A stretch of DNA of 64,000 nucleotides from Paracoccus aminophilus JCM 7686. GTDB lineage: Bacteria; Pseudomonadota; Alphaproteobacteria; Rhodobacterales; Rhodobacteraceae. The stretch's first letter is position 1, and each line of letters starts with the position of its first letter. The notes under the pieces are model-generated. The model had not been told where the DNA came from and ran no database searches. It saw nothing but the letters and a program-made list of their open reading frames with translations. Both the position numbers and the translations under genes were made by a program. Of this stretch, positions 43,979-53,566 are shown in pieces. Location of the stretch: the NCBI RefSeq assembly GCF_000444995.1, contig NC_022041.1:284001-348000 (forward strand). Direction: 5' to 3'.

Positions 43979-43990
43979 ATAGGTGCCTAT
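43979..43990. promoter_or_regulatory. MarR operator-like site 2 (ATAGGTGCCTAT)
   Basis: This better palindrome (ATAGG/CCTAT) ends 4 bases before the marR ATG. Protein bound here would block initiation of marR, which fits autorepression together with control of the divergent monooxygenase gene. Confidence 0.55.
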
Positions 43991-43994
43991 TTAA

Positions 43995-44468
43995 ATGTCA
44001 AGCGGGATGGATTGGGACCTGTTCGAAAACCCGGTGCCCTTGATCAATATGGCGGCGCGCAGCTTTTCGCGGCTGGGCGAGCGGCGGGTGAAGCCTTTGG
44101 GCTTCAGCGTCGGGCAATTGCCGGTGCTCTATCTGCTCAAGGATGGCCGGGCCTTGGCGCAAAAAGAGCTCGCTCGGCTTGCCAAGATGGAACAGCCCTC
44201 GATGGCCCAGCTTCTGGCGCGGATGGAGCGCGACGGGCTGATTGCGCGCAGCCCCGATCCCGAGGACCGGCGCAGCAGCTTGATTTCTCTGACGGAGTCG
44301 GCGCGTGGACGGATCGGCGCGGTGCGCGCGGCCTTGGATGCGGGCAATGGCGAGAGCTTTGCCGATTTCTCGGCGGAAGAGCTTGCGCTTTTCGTGGGGT
44401 TGCTGCGGCGGCTGAACAGTCGTCTGGACCGGCTGGTGGTAGAGGACCAAGCGGGCGCTTCAATCTGA
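43995..44468 (+). CDS. MarR family transcriptional regulator
   Basis: This is a 157-residue winged-helix regulator. The HTH and wing are FSVGQLPVLYLLKDGRALAQKELARLAKMEQPSMAQLLARMERDGLIARSPDPEDRRSSLISLT, with the family's DxRS wing motif (EDRRSS). The ATG at 43995 has no ribosome binding site and lies 4 bases after an operator-like site, so the mRNA may be leaderless or start at the ATG at 44007. Its target is probably the divergent monooxygenase. Confidence 0.92.
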   Translation: MSSGMDWDLFENPVPLINMAARSFSRLGERRVKPLGFSVGQLPVLYLLKDGRALAQKELARLAKMEQPSMAQLLARMERDGLIARSPDPEDRRSSLISLTESARGRIGAVRAALDAGNGESFADFSAEELALFVGLLRRLNSRLDRLVVEDQAGASI

Positions 44469-44612
44469 TCGACGGCAAGCTGACCTGCAGGGCCGGGTCG
44501 GCAAGGATCCCCCCGCGACAGATTGGCGCAACAATCTTGCCCTATCCATAGTTTGGGCCTTGGGCTAGACTTCTGGCAAAACGCCCAAAAGCAAAAACGG
44601 ACAGGCAGTGAC

Positions 44613-45878
44613 ATGACCATTTCCCTTACCCGCATTTCGACCTCGGCCCTGCTGATCGGTGCTCTTTCAAGCTGCGGCGTTGCGATGAACCGGGCGCCCG
44701 GCATGATCGGGACGGGGCCGGTCGCGATCGCGCCGATCCCGCAGGCCTCGGCCGGAGACGAGGCCGGGCTTCAGCGCTTCGTGCAAAGCTTCAAACCGCG
44801 CGCGCTGGCTTCGGGCGTTTCGCCCGCGACCTATGACCGCGCGATGCGGATTGCGCGCTACAACCCCGATGTCATCCGGCTCGACCGCAAACAGGCCGAA
44901 TTCTCGCGCCCGGTCTGGCTTTACCTCGACAGCGCCGTTTCGGATGTGCGCGTCACCACCGGGCGCCAGAAGGCCGCGCAGCTCAACAGCACCCTGTCGG
45001 CGATCGAGGCCCGCTACGGCGTCCCGCGCGAGATCGTTCTGGCCGTTTGGGGCATGGAATCGAACTTCGGCGCGAACCGCGGCAAGATGCAGATCATCCC
45101 CTCGCTCTCGACGCTCGCCTATGACGGGCGGCGCGGCGAGATGTTCCAGAACCAGCTGATCGCGGCGCTGAAGATCATTCAGGCGGGCGATACCGATCCC
45201 GAGCATCTGGTCGGCTCTTGGGCGGGGGCGATGGGCCACACCCAGTTCATGCCGACCTCCTATCTGGAATATGCGGTCGATTTCAACGGCGACGGCCGTC
45301 GCGACATCTGGTCGGACGATCCGACCGATGCTTTGGCCTCGACGGCGGCCTATCTCTCGCGCATGGGCTGGCAGCGCGGGCAGGCTTGGGGCGCCGAGGT
45401 GCAGGTGCCCTCGGGCTTCAATATGAAGCAGATCGGCAAGGGCACGCGCAAATCGACCGGAGATTGGGCGGCGCAGGGCGTGCGCCGGATCGGCGGCGGC
45501 GCGCTGCCTTCGGGCAATGGCTCGATCATCATGCCGGCGGGGGCGAATGGCCCGGCCTTCCTGATTCTCGACAACTTCCGCACGATCCTGCGCTACAACA
45601 ACTCGGACAATTACGCGCTTGGCGTCTCGTTCCTCGGCGAGCGTATCGCAGGCCGCGCCGGAGTGCAGGGCGCCTGGCCGCGCAATGACCGCACGCTGAC
45701 CACCAATGAGCGCCAGGAGATCCAGCAGCGTCTGACGCAGAAGGGTTATTATCAGGGCGAGATTGACGGGCTGTTCGGCTCGGCGACGATGGAATCGGTG
45801 GCGAATTATCAGCGCTCGATCGGGGTGACGCCGGACGGCTATCCGACCTCGATCCTGCTCGATCAGCTGCGCCGCTGA
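44613..45878 (+). CDS. Lytic murein transglycosylase (MltB type) with peptidoglycan-binding domain
   Basis: The 421-residue lipoprotein has lipobox LSSC (Cys21). The SLT_2/MltB catalytic domain follows, with catalytic Glu149 in VWGMESNFG and the GAMGHTQFMPTSYLEYAVDFNGDGRRDIW motif. A C-terminal PG_binding_1 repeat (ERQEIQQRLTQKGYYQGEIDGLFGSATMESVANYQRSIG) completes it. It cleaves glycan strands to anhydro-muropeptides in the periplasm. The ATG at 44613 fits the signal peptide; the longer frame does not. Confidence 0.95.
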   Translation: MTISLTRISTSALLIGALSSCGVAMNRAPGMIGTGPVAIAPIPQASAGDEAGLQRFVQSFKPRALASGVSPATYDRAMRIARYNPDVIRLDRKQAEFSRPVWLYLDSAVSDVRVTTGRQKAAQLNSTLSAIEARYGVPREIVLAVWGMESNFGANRGKMQIIPSLSTLAYDGRRGEMFQNQLIAALKIIQAGDTDPEHLVGSWAGAMGHTQFMPTSYLEYAVDFNGDGRRDIWSDDPTDALASTAAYLSRMGWQRGQAWGAEVQVPSGFNMKQIGKGTRKSTGDWAAQGVRRIGGGALPSGNGSIIMPAGANGPAFLILDNFRTILRYNNSDNYALGVSFLGERIAGRAGVQGAWPRNDRTLTTNERQEIQQRLTQKGYYQGEIDGLFGSATMESVANYQRSIGVTPDGYPTSILLDQLRR

Positions 45879-45904
45879 CGCGCGTATCATCGCCAAAATG
45901 AAAG

Positions 45905-45933
45905 GACCGCTGACCACGGATGTGGCGGCGGTC
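45905..45933 (-). terminator. Hairpin after rppH
   Basis: GACCGC / GCGGTC with an inner CCAC/GTGG stem; on the minus strand it is followed by CTTTCATTTT. It lies 36 bases after the rppH stop. Confidence 0.6.
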
Positions 45934-45969
45934 TTCTTCATGTCACGAGAGAGATGGCGGGCCTGAGCC

Positions 45970-46467
45970 TCAGGCAAGAGTGTCGCGGAAATCCGCGACG
46001 ACCTGCTCATAGACTGCGCGTTTGAAAGGCACGATCTTGGCGAGAAGCTCGTCGACCGAGGTCCATTGCCAGCGGTCGAATTCGGGATGTTCGGTCGCGA
46101 TGTCGATGTCGCTGTCCGCGCCTTTGAAGCGCAGCAGGAACCATTTCTGGCGCTGGCCGCCGTATTTGCCCTTCCAGACCTTGCCGACGAGCTCCTCGGG
46201 GAGATCGTAGTAAAGCCAGTCCGGGCTTTCGCCGATCACCTCGACCAGATCGGGCGAGACGCCGGTTTCCTCGACCAGCTCGCGCAGGGCCGCGGTGCGG
46301 GGATCTTCGCCCTTGTCGATCCCGCCCTGCGGCATCTGCCACGCCTCGGAGGCGCTGTCGATGCGGTGGCCGGCGAAAACCAGCCCCGCTTCGTTGATCA
46401 GCACGACCCCGGCGCAGGGGCGATAGGGCAGGCCCTGCGGGCCCGTCCGTTCATCGCTCTTGCTCAT
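45970..46467 (-). CDS. rppH: RNA pyrophosphohydrolase RppH
   Basis: RppH (165 residues) removes pyrophosphate from 5' triphosphate RNA and opens decay. The Nudix box [22 protein letters not shown] is at about 48-69, and the N-terminal [17 protein letters not shown] and the late [29 protein letters not shown] are family-typical. It overlaps ctpA by 4 bases at the end of gpmI-envC-ctpA-rppH. Confidence 0.95.
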   Translation of the reverse strand: MSKSDERTGPQGLPYRPCAGVVLINEAGLVFAGHRIDSASEAWQMPQGGIDKGEDPRTAALRELVEETGVSPDLVEVIGESPDWLYYDLPEELVGKVWKGKYGGQRQKWFLLRFKGADSDIDIATEHPEFDRWQWTSVDELLAKIVPFKRAVYEQVVADFRDTLA

Positions 46468-47891
46468 TGGGTCTTGGTCCCTGCGGCGGGTTTGTCAGTG
46501 GCGGCCTTGTCGGTGGCCGGGGTGGCGGCGGCGGTATTGGCCTTGCCGTCCAGCTCCATCGCCGAGAGCCCCTTCAGGATATCGACCGCATAGGCGAGCT
46601 GATAATCCTCTTCGCGCAGCTTGGCGGTGGCCTCGACCTGCTTGGCCTCTTCTTCCATCTGCTTGCGCTCGTCATCGGTCACGGCGTCATTGTTCAGCGC
46701 GCCGCGCAGATCCGCTTCCGAATTCAGGAATTTCGAGGCGGTTTTCGGCTTGTTGTCCTCGCCATTGGCATCCGCCGCCGGGGGCTTCGGCTGCTCGACG
46801 ATGATGTCAGGCTGGATGCCGAGCGCCTGGATCGAGCGGCCCGAGGGCGTGTAATAGCGCGCCGTGGTCAGGCGGATGGCGCTGTCGGCGGTGACCGGCA
46901 TCACCGTCTGAACCGAGCCCTTGCCGAAGCTTTTCGTGCCGACAACCACCGCGCGGCGGTGATCTTGCAGCGCGCCGGTGACGATTTCCGAGGCCGAGGC
47001 CGAGCCGCCGTTGATCAAGACGACCATGGGCTTGCCTTCGGCGAGATCGCCCGGCTTCGCGTTCCAGCGCTCGCTGTCTTCGGCCTTGCGGCCCCGGGTC
47101 GAGACGATTTCGCCCTTGTCGAGGAAGGCATCCGAAACCGCGATCGCCTGATTGAGCAGACCGCCCGGGTTGTTGCGCAGATCAAGAACGATGCCCGAAA
47201 CCTTGTCCATGCCACCGGCCTCTTTGACCGCTTTGGCGAGCTCGGATTTCATCGTGTCATAGGTTTCGTCGTTGAAGGTGGTGACGCGCAGAACCACGGT
47301 GTGGTTGATGACGCGGGTCTTGACCACGGTCAGCTTGATCGTGTCGCGCACGACTTTCACGTCGAAGGGCTCTTTTTCGCCCTGACGCAGAATGGTGATC
47401 GTCAGCTCGGAGCCGATCGGGCCGCGCATTTTCTCGACGGCCTCGTCCAGCGTCAGCCCCATCAGCGACTCGCCGTTGACATGGGTGATGAAATCGCCCG
47501 CCTTGATCCCGGCTTCGGCCGCAGGGGTGTCGTCGATCGGCGAGATGACCTTCACCAGCCCGTCTTCCTGCCCGACCTCGATGCCGATGCCGCCGAAGCT
47601 GCCCCGGGTCTGGGTCTGCATATCCTCGTAATCCTTGGCCGAGAGGAACGAGCTATGCGGGTCGAGCGAGGTCAGCATGCCATTGATGGCCGCCTCGATC
47701 AGCTTTTTGTCATCGACCTTTTCGACGTAATCGGCGCGCACGCGCTCGAAGACATTGCCGAAGAGATCGAGCTGCTCATAGACCGAAGCATTCTTTCCTG
47801 CTTCCTGTGCGATCAAGGGCGCGGCCAGCTGTGTCGTCACCAGAGCGCCAGCCAAAGTGCCGATGGCGCCTGCAAGAAGATAATGTTTCAT
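46464..47891 (-). CDS. ctpA: Carboxy-terminal processing protease (S41)
   Basis: This is a 475-residue periplasmic or membrane-anchored S41 protease. A signal/anchor (about 5-28) is followed by the PDZ domain (about 92-180, [37 protein letters not shown]). The catalytic domain has the Ser in [10 protein letters not shown] (297-301) and Lys324 in SFGKGSVQ. Such proteases trim envelope proteins and murein hydrolases. It lies directly after the envC-like gene, a usual order. Confidence 0.95.
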   Translation of the reverse strand: MKHYLLAGAIGTLAGALVTTQLAAPLIAQEAGKNASVYEQLDLFGNVFERVRADYVEKVDDKKLIEAAINGMLTSLDPHSSFLSAKDYEDMQTQTRGSFGGIGIEVGQEDGLVKVISPIDDTPAAEAGIKAGDFITHVNGESLMGLTLDEAVEKMRGPIGSELTITILRQGEKEPFDVKVVRDTIKLTVVKTRVINHTVVLRVTTFNDETYDTMKSELAKAVKEAGGMDKVSGIVLDLRNNPGGLLNQAIAVSDAFLDKGEIVSTRGRKAEDSERWNAKPGDLAEGKPMVVLINGGSASASEIVTGALQDHRRAVVVGTKSFGKGSVQTVMPVTADSAIRLTTARYYTPSGRSIQALGIQPDIIVEQPKPPAADANGEDNKPKTASKFLNSEADLRGALNNDAVTDDERKQMEEEAKQVEATAKLREEDYQLAYAVDILKGLSAMELDGKANTAAATPATDKAATDKPAAGTKTQ

Positions 47892-49087
47892 TCGGTCGAT
47901 CCGTCCTGACCTGTGTCACCAACAATTGGATTCATCATGAACCAGTCTGCCGGGTCCAGTGTTTCCTTACCTTTGCGCAGTTCAAGATAGAGTGTTTGCG
48001 TCAGGTCGGCATCACTGCCCGAGGCCGCGCCCTGCACAAACCCGATCCCGAACTCCTGCGCCGAGCCCTCTTTGCCACCCATCAAGCCCACCGGCTCGCC
48101 CGCGGCCAGCACGTCGCCAACCTCGCCGAACACCTGCGAGAGACCCGCGAAAATCATCAGATAACCCTGTCCCGGCTCGACGATCACGACATTGCCGTAG
48201 TCGAGCAGCGGGCCGCGATAGCGAATCGTTGCGGGCCAAGGCGTCGTGACCAAAGCCCCGGGGCTGGTCGAGACCACAAGGCCCGGGCGGCGCACGCCCG
48301 CGGCATCGGGCTGGTCATAGCCGCGCAGCACATGGCCGACGACGGGCAGGGGCAGGCTGCCCTGCGCGCCCTCGAAATCGGCCATCGGCGCGCCGACATC
48401 CTTTTCCATCCCGATAATGCCGGTGGCAAAGCCGTCAAGCGTCTCGGCCGATTGCACCAGAATCTTCAGCTCTTCGGGATCGGCACCATAGCGCACCGGC
48501 AGGTTCGAGCGGTCGGTGACGGCGCTCGCGAGCAGCCGGCGCGCCTCTTGCACCTGCGCCAAGCCCTGCGCCAGCGTATTGGCGGCGCTTTCTTCCAGCG
48601 CGCGCACGGTGTGGATTTCCTTCAGCTGATCGCGCAGCCCATCGGCCTCGGCCTTCAACGCGGGCGCAATCGAGGCAAGGATCATGCCCGAACGCGCGGT
48701 CGCCTCTGGTCCGGCGGGGTGCAGCAGAAGCGCGGTTTCCGGCGATTGCTCCATCGTGGTCATCACGCCGAGAACCCGGCTCAGACGCGCGCGGCGGGCC
48801 TCGAAATCGGCGGTGATCTGCTGCTCGCGCATCCCCGCACGGCGCAGACCCGAGCGCAGCGCGCCCAGACCCTTTTCATAGGCGCGGATCATCTCGGTCA
48901 GCGCGACGACCTGATCATTCGCGGTCAGCGCCTTGTCGAGCTCATTTGTCGCAGCCCGCAGCTGCGCCGCCGCCGCCGCCGCTTCTTCGGCAGCCTGATT
49001 GACCGGAGAGGCCGCGAGGGACGGGGCCTCGGCCAGAACCAGCGACAGAGAGAGCGACAGGGACAGCAGCGCGGAGGTCAGTTTCAT
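47888..49087 (-). CDS. EnvC-like murein hydrolase activator with degenerate LytM domain
   Basis: The 399-residue protein has a signal peptide (1-26), two long coiled-coil stretches (about 30-115 and 135-200) and a C-terminal LytM (M23) domain. The zinc ligands are missing: the usual HxGxD region reads RRPGLVVST, the HxH equivalent reads LYLELR. That is the EnvC/NlpD situation, in which the domain activates amidases without cutting itself. It overlaps gpmI and ctpA by 4 bases. Confidence 0.9.
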   Translation of the reverse strand: MKLTSALLSLSLSLSLVLAEAPSLAASPVNQAAEEAAAAAAQLRAATNELDKALTANDQVVALTEMIRAYEKGLGALRSGLRRAGMREQQITADFEARRARLSRVLGVMTTMEQSPETALLLHPAGPEATARSGMILASIAPALKAEADGLRDQLKEIHTVRALEESAANTLAQGLAQVQEARRLLASAVTDRSNLPVRYGADPEELKILVQSAETLDGFATGIIGMEKDVGAPMADFEGAQGSLPLPVVGHVLRGYDQPDAAGVRRPGLVVSTSPGALVTTPWPATIRYRGPLLDYGNVVIVEPGQGYLMIFAGLSQVFGEVGDVLAAGEPVGLMGGKEGSAQEFGIGFVQGAASGSDADLTQTLYLELRKGKETLDPADWFMMNPIVGDTGQDGSTE

Positions 49088-50607
49088 CTGGGCTCGATCA
49101 GGCTTTGGCCGGTCATCTCGACGGGTTTGGCGAGGCCCATCAGATCCAGCACCGTGGGGGCAATATCGGCAAGCCGCCCCGACCGCAGCCGGGTCTGGGC
49201 AGGGCCGTTATGGACGATCACCGGGACCGGGTTGGTCGTATGCGCGGTATGCGGCCCGCCCGAGACCGGATCAACCATGGTCTCGCAATTGCCGTGATCG
49301 GCGATCACCACCGCCGCCCCGCCAACGCGGTCCAAAGCCTCGATCATCAGGCCAATCCCCTTGTCGACCGCCTCGCAGGCGAGAATCGCCGCCGACAGCT
49401 TGCCGGTATGGCCGACCATATCAGGATTGGCGAAATTGACGACGATCAGATCATAGCCCGCCTCAATCGCGCCGACGAGCCGCTCCGAGACCTCGGCTGC
49501 CGCCATTTCAGGCTGCAGATCATAGGTCGCGACCTTGGGGCTGGCGGGCATATAACGGTCCTCGCCCGGCTCGGGCGTTTCCTTGCCGCCGTTGAGGAAG
49601 AAGGTCACATGCGGATATTTCTCGGTCTCGGCCAGACGGAACTGGCGCAGGCCCTGCGCCGCGACCCAGGCACCCAAAGTATTGACGACCTGATGCTTGG
49701 GATAGGCCGCCTGCATGTATTTGTCGTGCTCGGTCGAATAATCGACCATGCCCAGCATCGCCGCCCAATTCGGACGCGGCCCGGTCACAAAGCCCGAGAA
49801 ATCGGGTTGGGCCAGCGCCGCCAGAATCTCGCGCGCGCGGTCGGCGCGGAAATTGAGGCAGAAGAAGCCGTCACCGTCCTTCGCCCCGGCATAATCGCCG
49901 ATCACCGTGGGCTGGATGAATTCATCGGTCTCGTCGCGGGCATAGGCGTCGACCACGGCCTGAGCGGCGTCAGGCGATTGCTTGCCTTCGGCTCGGGTGA
50001 TCGCGGCAAAGGCGCGCGCGACACGCTCCCAGCGGTTGTCGCGGTCCATGGCGTAATAACGCCCGATCACCGTGCCGATGCGCGCACCGGCAGGCAGGTT
50101 GCCGGTCAGCTCTGTCATAAAGCCAAGGCCGGATTTCGGCGGCACGTCGCGGCCATCGACAATCGCATGGACGACGGTCGGAATGCCCTTTTCGGTCAGC
50201 GCACGCAGCACCGCCTCAAGATGGGCAATATGGCCATGGACGCCCCCGTCCGAGACGATGCCCATGACATGGGCGGTGCCGCCGCTGGCGCGCAGAGTCT
50301 CGACGAAAGCGCCGATCGCGGTGTTGTCGTAAAAGCTGCCATCCTCGATCGCGAGATCAATCTGGCCCAGATCCATCGCCACCACGCGGCCCGCGCCGAT
50401 ATTGGTATGGCCGACCTCGGAATTGCCCATCTGCCCGCGCGGCAAACCGACATCGGGACCGAAGGTGATCAGCGTGGCATGGGGGTCTTCGGCCATCAGC
50501 CGGTCGAAATGCGGGGTCCGCGCTTGATCCGGAGCGCTCTGCCCGGGGCGGTCGGAAACACCCCAGCCATCGAGGATACAGAGAACGACAGGTTTGGGAT
50601 GGATCAT
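49084..50607 (-). CDS. gpmI: 2,3-bisphosphoglycerate-independent phosphoglycerate mutase
   Basis: GpmI (507 residues) interconverts 3- and 2-phosphoglycerate with two Mn ions. The phosphatase-domain start VVLCILDGWG has Asp13, and the phosphoserine is Ser63 in GNSEVGHTNIGAGR. IVDGRDVPPKSG and the metal-binding NFANPDMVGHTG and VIADHGNCETM are present. The ATG at 50607 gives the usual N-terminus. It is the first gene of the four-gene operon. Confidence 0.96.
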   Translation of the reverse strand: MIHPKPVVLCILDGWGVSDRPGQSAPDQARTPHFDRLMAEDPHATLITFGPDVGLPRGQMGNSEVGHTNIGAGRVVAMDLGQIDLAIEDGSFYDNTAIGAFVETLRASGGTAHVMGIVSDGGVHGHIAHLEAVLRALTEKGIPTVVHAIVDGRDVPPKSGLGFMTELTGNLPAGARIGTVIGRYYAMDRDNRWERVARAFAAITRAEGKQSPDAAQAVVDAYARDETDEFIQPTVIGDYAGAKDGDGFFCLNFRADRAREILAALAQPDFSGFVTGPRPNWAAMLGMVDYSTEHDKYMQAAYPKHQVVNTLGAWVAAQGLRQFRLAETEKYPHVTFFLNGGKETPEPGEDRYMPASPKVATYDLQPEMAAAEVSERLVGAIEAGYDLIVVNFANPDMVGHTGKLSAAILACEAVDKGIGLMIEALDRVGGAAVVIADHGNCETMVDPVSGGPHTAHTTNPVPVIVHNGPAQTRLRSGRLADIAPTVLDLMGLAKPVEMTGQSLIEPR

Positions 50608-50666
50608 GCGGGCCTCGGAAGTGGTCGCCCCGGTTCTACGCTGCACAGGCGGCGCGGGCAAGGATC

Positions 50667-50712
50667 GGGGCTAAAACTTCAACCGAGCGTGATTTTTTGG
50701 ACTCGGAGCCCC
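50667..50712. other. Long stem structure in the gpmI upstream region
   Basis: Two nested pairs are visible: GGGGCT (50667-50672) with AGCCCC (50707-50712), and CCGAG (50683-50687) with CTCGG (50702-50706). They enclose a T-rich loop. It could be a structured 5' leader of gpmI or an unusual terminator; no known riboswitch is recognised. Confidence 0.35.
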
Positions 50713-50839
50713 GCCAAGGAGCCCGCCGACACAGCCGTCAAGCCGATCACGAACCGATCACCGACAATCGGGAAAAGTTGAGAAGCCTATCGCAAAAACG
50801 CGGCGTATGACTTGGCTTACGATCAACCCGGAGCACAAC

Positions 50840-51397
50840 ATGAAGCTCAGAACCACCCTGACGGTCGCCCTCACCCTGACAGCATTGACCAGCGCCATGC
50901 CCGTTTTCGCAGAAACGGTCGCGCCGAAAGCCGTGACCGCTCAGACTGCCACGGCAGAGGCCGCGACGACGGTCCAGAAAACCGTCAAATCCGCGGCTCA
51001 GACCTCCGCCCAAACCACGGCCAAGACCGCCGCGCGTCAGGCGGTCAAGCCGGTGCAGCACCATGCGGCAACGGCGAAACAGGCGCCCCATCCGCGCGCC
51101 CATGTCGGAGATGTGCTCAAAACCGCAGATTATACCGCGATCAAGGATCCGTCGGTCTATAAGCTCAAAACCCAGGCGGGTTGGACCTATTACCGCGGCA
51201 ATGACCAACGCATTTACCGCACCGATGTCAAAAGCGGCAAGGTGCTCGCGGTGCTGACCCCGGTCAAAGCTCCGGCCAAAGGCGAAAGCCACAAGGTCGC
51301 CGCGAAAACGACGACCCATGCCAAGGCCGCGCCGCAAAAGGCCAAGCTCCCGGTTGCCCCGACCAAAGCCGCGACCGCCCCGGTGGTTGCCGACTAA
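50840..51397 (+). CDS. Secreted Ala/Lys/Thr-rich protein, unknown
   Basis: The 185-residue protein has a signal peptide (1-24, ending VFAE), an Ala/Thr/Gln-rich linker with repeated AQT and KTA units, and a small folded domain (HVGDVLKTADYTAIKDPSVYKLKTQAGWTYYRGNDQRIYRTDVKSGKVLAVL) loosely like RcnB-type periplasmic domains. A Lys/Ala-rich tail follows. The ATG at 50840 has CGGAG upstream. The low-complexity flanks suggest a flexible envelope protein. Confidence 0.75.
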   Translation: MKLRTTLTVALTLTALTSAMPVFAETVAPKAVTAQTATAEAATTVQKTVKSAAQTSAQTTAKTAARQAVKPVQHHAATAKQAPHPRAHVGDVLKTADYTAIKDPSVYKLKTQAGWTYYRGNDQRIYRTDVKSGKVLAVLTPVKAPAKGESHKVAAKTTTHAKAAPQKAKLPVAPTKAATAPVVAD

Positions 51398-51430
51398 TCC
51401 CGACCCCTTATCCCTGACCCCGGAAACAGC

Positions 51431-51460
51431 CAGAGGCGGGAGAGTTTTCTCCCGCCTCTG
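51431..51460 (+). terminator. Strong hairpin after the Ala-rich secreted protein gene
   Basis: A 13-bp perfect stem (CAGAGGCGGGAGA / TCTCCCGCCTCTG) with loop GTTT is followed by CTTTATC. Confidence 0.75.
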
Positions 51461-51525
51461 CTTTATCGTTCCAGTCGTGTCGCCGAAGGCCAGACCCGCG
51501 AAAATCCGCGCGGCTGTGCTCCCGC

Positions 51526-51548
51526 TTTCTTCATCACCCAAATACCCC
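51526..51548 (-). repeat. Short 3'-end repeat element, copy 3
   Basis: On the minus strand it reads GGGGTATTT, GGG, TGATGAAGAAA. The GGGG is the 3' arm of a hairpin (GCAGGGG at 51560-51566 with CCCCTGC at 51545-51551). It lies between two convergent genes, 33 bases after rlmN. Confidence 0.65.
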
Positions 51549-51581
51549 TGCAAGCGTGCGCAGGGGCACAGGTCCCGCCGC

Positions 51582-52760
51582 TCAGGCCCCGGCTTCGGCG
51601 GCGATCTCGGCCTTGGATTTGCGCCCGCGCTCGGTCGCTGATTTCAGCTGACCGCACGCCGCCATGATATCCTCGCCGCGCGGCGTGCGGATCGGGCTCG
51701 CATAGCCCGCCTTGTGCACGATATCGGCGAAGGATTCGATGCGCTCCCAGCTCGAACGGCGATAGGGCGAGCCCGGCCATTCGTTGAAGGGGATCAGGTT
51801 GATCTTGGCGGGGATGCCCTGAATGAGCTTCACCAGACGGCGCGCATCGGCATCGCTGTCATTCACCCCGTCGAGCATGACATATTCGAAGGTGATGCGC
51901 TCGGAGTTCGACAGGCGCGGATACTCGCGCAAGGCGCCCAGAAGGGCCGCGATATTCCATTTCTTGTTGATCGGCACCAGCTTGTCACGGGTCTCGTCGG
52001 TGGTCGCATGGAAGCTCACCGCCAGCAGACAGCCGATTTCCTCGGCGGTCTTGGCGATCTCGGGGACGACGCCGCTCGTCGACAAAGTGATGCGACGACG
52101 CGACAGGCTGATGCCCTCGCCATCCATCACCACTTTCATGGCGTTGCGGACATTGTCGAAATTGTAAAGCGGCTCGCCCATGCCCATCAGCACGACATTC
52201 GACACAAGGCGCGTTTCATCCTTGGGCGCGCCGGGTTCCGGCCATTCGCCGAGATCGTCGCGCGCGACCATGACCTGACCGACGATCTCGCCCGCCGTCA
52301 GGTTGCGCACCAGCTTTTGCGTGCCGGTATGGCAGAAGGAACAGGTCAGCGTGCAGCCGACCTGGCTCGAGACACACAGCGTACCGCGGGTTTCCTCGGG
52401 GATATAGACGGTCTCGACCTCATGGCCGCCCGCGATTTTCAGCAGATATTTGCGCGTGCCATCGGCCGAGATCTGACGCGTCACGATCTCGGGCAGAGCG
52501 ACCTCGAAATGCTCGGCCAAGAGCGCGCGGTAATCCTTGGCGAGATTGGTCATCTGAGCAAAGTCGCGCAGACCCCAATGGTAAACCCATTGCCAGATCT
52601 GGCCGACGCGCATTTTCGCCTGTTTCTCGGGCGTGCCCGCCTCGATCAGCGCCTCGCGCAACTCGTCCCGGGTCAGGCCGACGATATTCTTCTTCGCAGC
52701 TTCGGGAAGCTTGCGGGGGATGGTCAGAACATCCTGCGTGATCGGAGCGGCAACGGTCAT
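51582..52760 (-). CDS. rlmN: 23S rRNA / tRNA adenine C2-methyltransferase RlmN
   Basis: RlmN (392 residues) is a radical SAM enzyme that makes 2-methyladenosine in 23S rRNA and some tRNAs. The cluster motif CTLTCSFC is followed by [20 protein letters not shown]. The conserved [17 protein letters not shown], the Cys in MAACGQL near the end and [11 protein letters not shown] are present. The ATG at 52760 is used; the longer frame would start at a TTG. Confidence 0.97.
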   Translation of the reverse strand: MTVAAPITQDVLTIPRKLPEAAKKNIVGLTRDELREALIEAGTPEKQAKMRVGQIWQWVYHWGLRDFAQMTNLAKDYRALLAEHFEVALPEIVTRQISADGTRKYLLKIAGGHEVETVYIPEETRGTLCVSSQVGCTLTCSFCHTGTQKLVRNLTAGEIVGQVMVARDDLGEWPEPGAPKDETRLVSNVVLMGMGEPLYNFDNVRNAMKVVMDGEGISLSRRRITLSTSGVVPEIAKTAEEIGCLLAVSFHATTDETRDKLVPINKKWNIAALLGALREYPRLSNSERITFEYVMLDGVNDSDADARRLVKLIQGIPAKINLIPFNEWPGSPYRRSSWERIESFADIVHKAGYASPIRTPRGEDIMAACGQLKSATERGRKSKAEIAAEAGA

Positions 52761-52849
52761 GACAATATCCGGAACAAGGGCGGCCAAAGGGCAACGTCAG
52801 GGGAAGGCCAGCCAAATATGGGGTCTTTCCCTGCATTTCAATGAAAAAA

Positions 52850-52869
52850 CCCCGGCAAAAGAGCCGGGG
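52850..52869 (-). terminator. Terminator after ialB
   Basis: A 7-bp stem CCCCGGC / GCCGGGG with loop AAAAGA; on the minus strand it is followed by TTTTTTC. It lies 24 bases after the ialB stop. Confidence 0.8.
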
Positions 52870-52893
52870 CTTCGGATTGTGATCGCGCGGCGC

Positions 52894-53424
52894 TTATTTC
52901 GCGCAGCGTTCCTTGGAGGCATTGGTTGCCGCCGTAATGCCCGAAAGCGAGAAGGTGTCAGCGGTTTGCGTGCCGCGCGCCGAGCGCCCGGTGACAATCG
53001 CGGACGAGCCGCCGCGCAACGCGGCAACCAGCTTCTGATCCTCGGCAGGCGAGCCGGCCCAGGCGTTTTCGCCCTCGGTGAAGAGGTTGAACTTGTTGCC
53101 GCCGATATTGAGCTCGACCGTCGAATCAGGGGCGAAAGGATAGCCGCCCGAGAACGACACTTCCGCGGCCTGACCCGGACGATAGGTCACATAAAGACGA
53201 ATATCGCCGCGATTCACCTGGGCGGGTTTGCCGTCCTTGGTGTTCTGGGACGATTTCGGTGCCGAGACAGCCCAGCACTCTTTCGGGCTGGCGGCCGCGA
53301 AAACGGTCCAATCGCCCTCGGTGGCGACGACATTGGTCGAATCCTGTGCGAGCACCGGTGCGGTCTGTGCAGCGATCGCGATCAAAGTGGCTGCCGCTGC
53401 TCTGCGCAGCGAGGGGATAGTCAT
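52894..53424 (-). CDS. Invasion-associated locus B (IalB) family protein
   Basis: The 176-residue periplasmic protein has a signal peptide (1-26, ending VLAQ) and the IalB pattern: GDWTVFAAASPKECWAVSAPK near the start, DIRLYVTYRPGQAAEVSFSGGYPF, and a late SARGTQTADTFSLSGITAATNASKERCAK with the paired Cys. The family was named in Bartonella but is widespread in alphaproteobacteria with unknown function. Confidence 0.92.
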   Translation of the reverse strand: MTIPSLRRAAAATLIAIAAQTAPVLAQDSTNVVATEGDWTVFAAASPKECWAVSAPKSSQNTKDGKPAQVNRGDIRLYVTYRPGQAAEVSFSGGYPFAPDSTVELNIGGNKFNLFTEGENAWAGSPAEDQKLVAALRGGSSAIVTGRSARGTQTADTFSLSGITAATNASKERCAK

Positions 53425-53566
53425 GCCTGGCCTCCTGCCAATATCCGTTTACCGGACTTGTTTCGGATTACGGTGGTCTTTTCAACCGTCTGGCCGCAGA
53501 ATAGCGCCAATCCGCAGGCAGACAAAAGCCCTGCGAGCAGAAAATCGCGCAATTGTCAGAGGAAAA

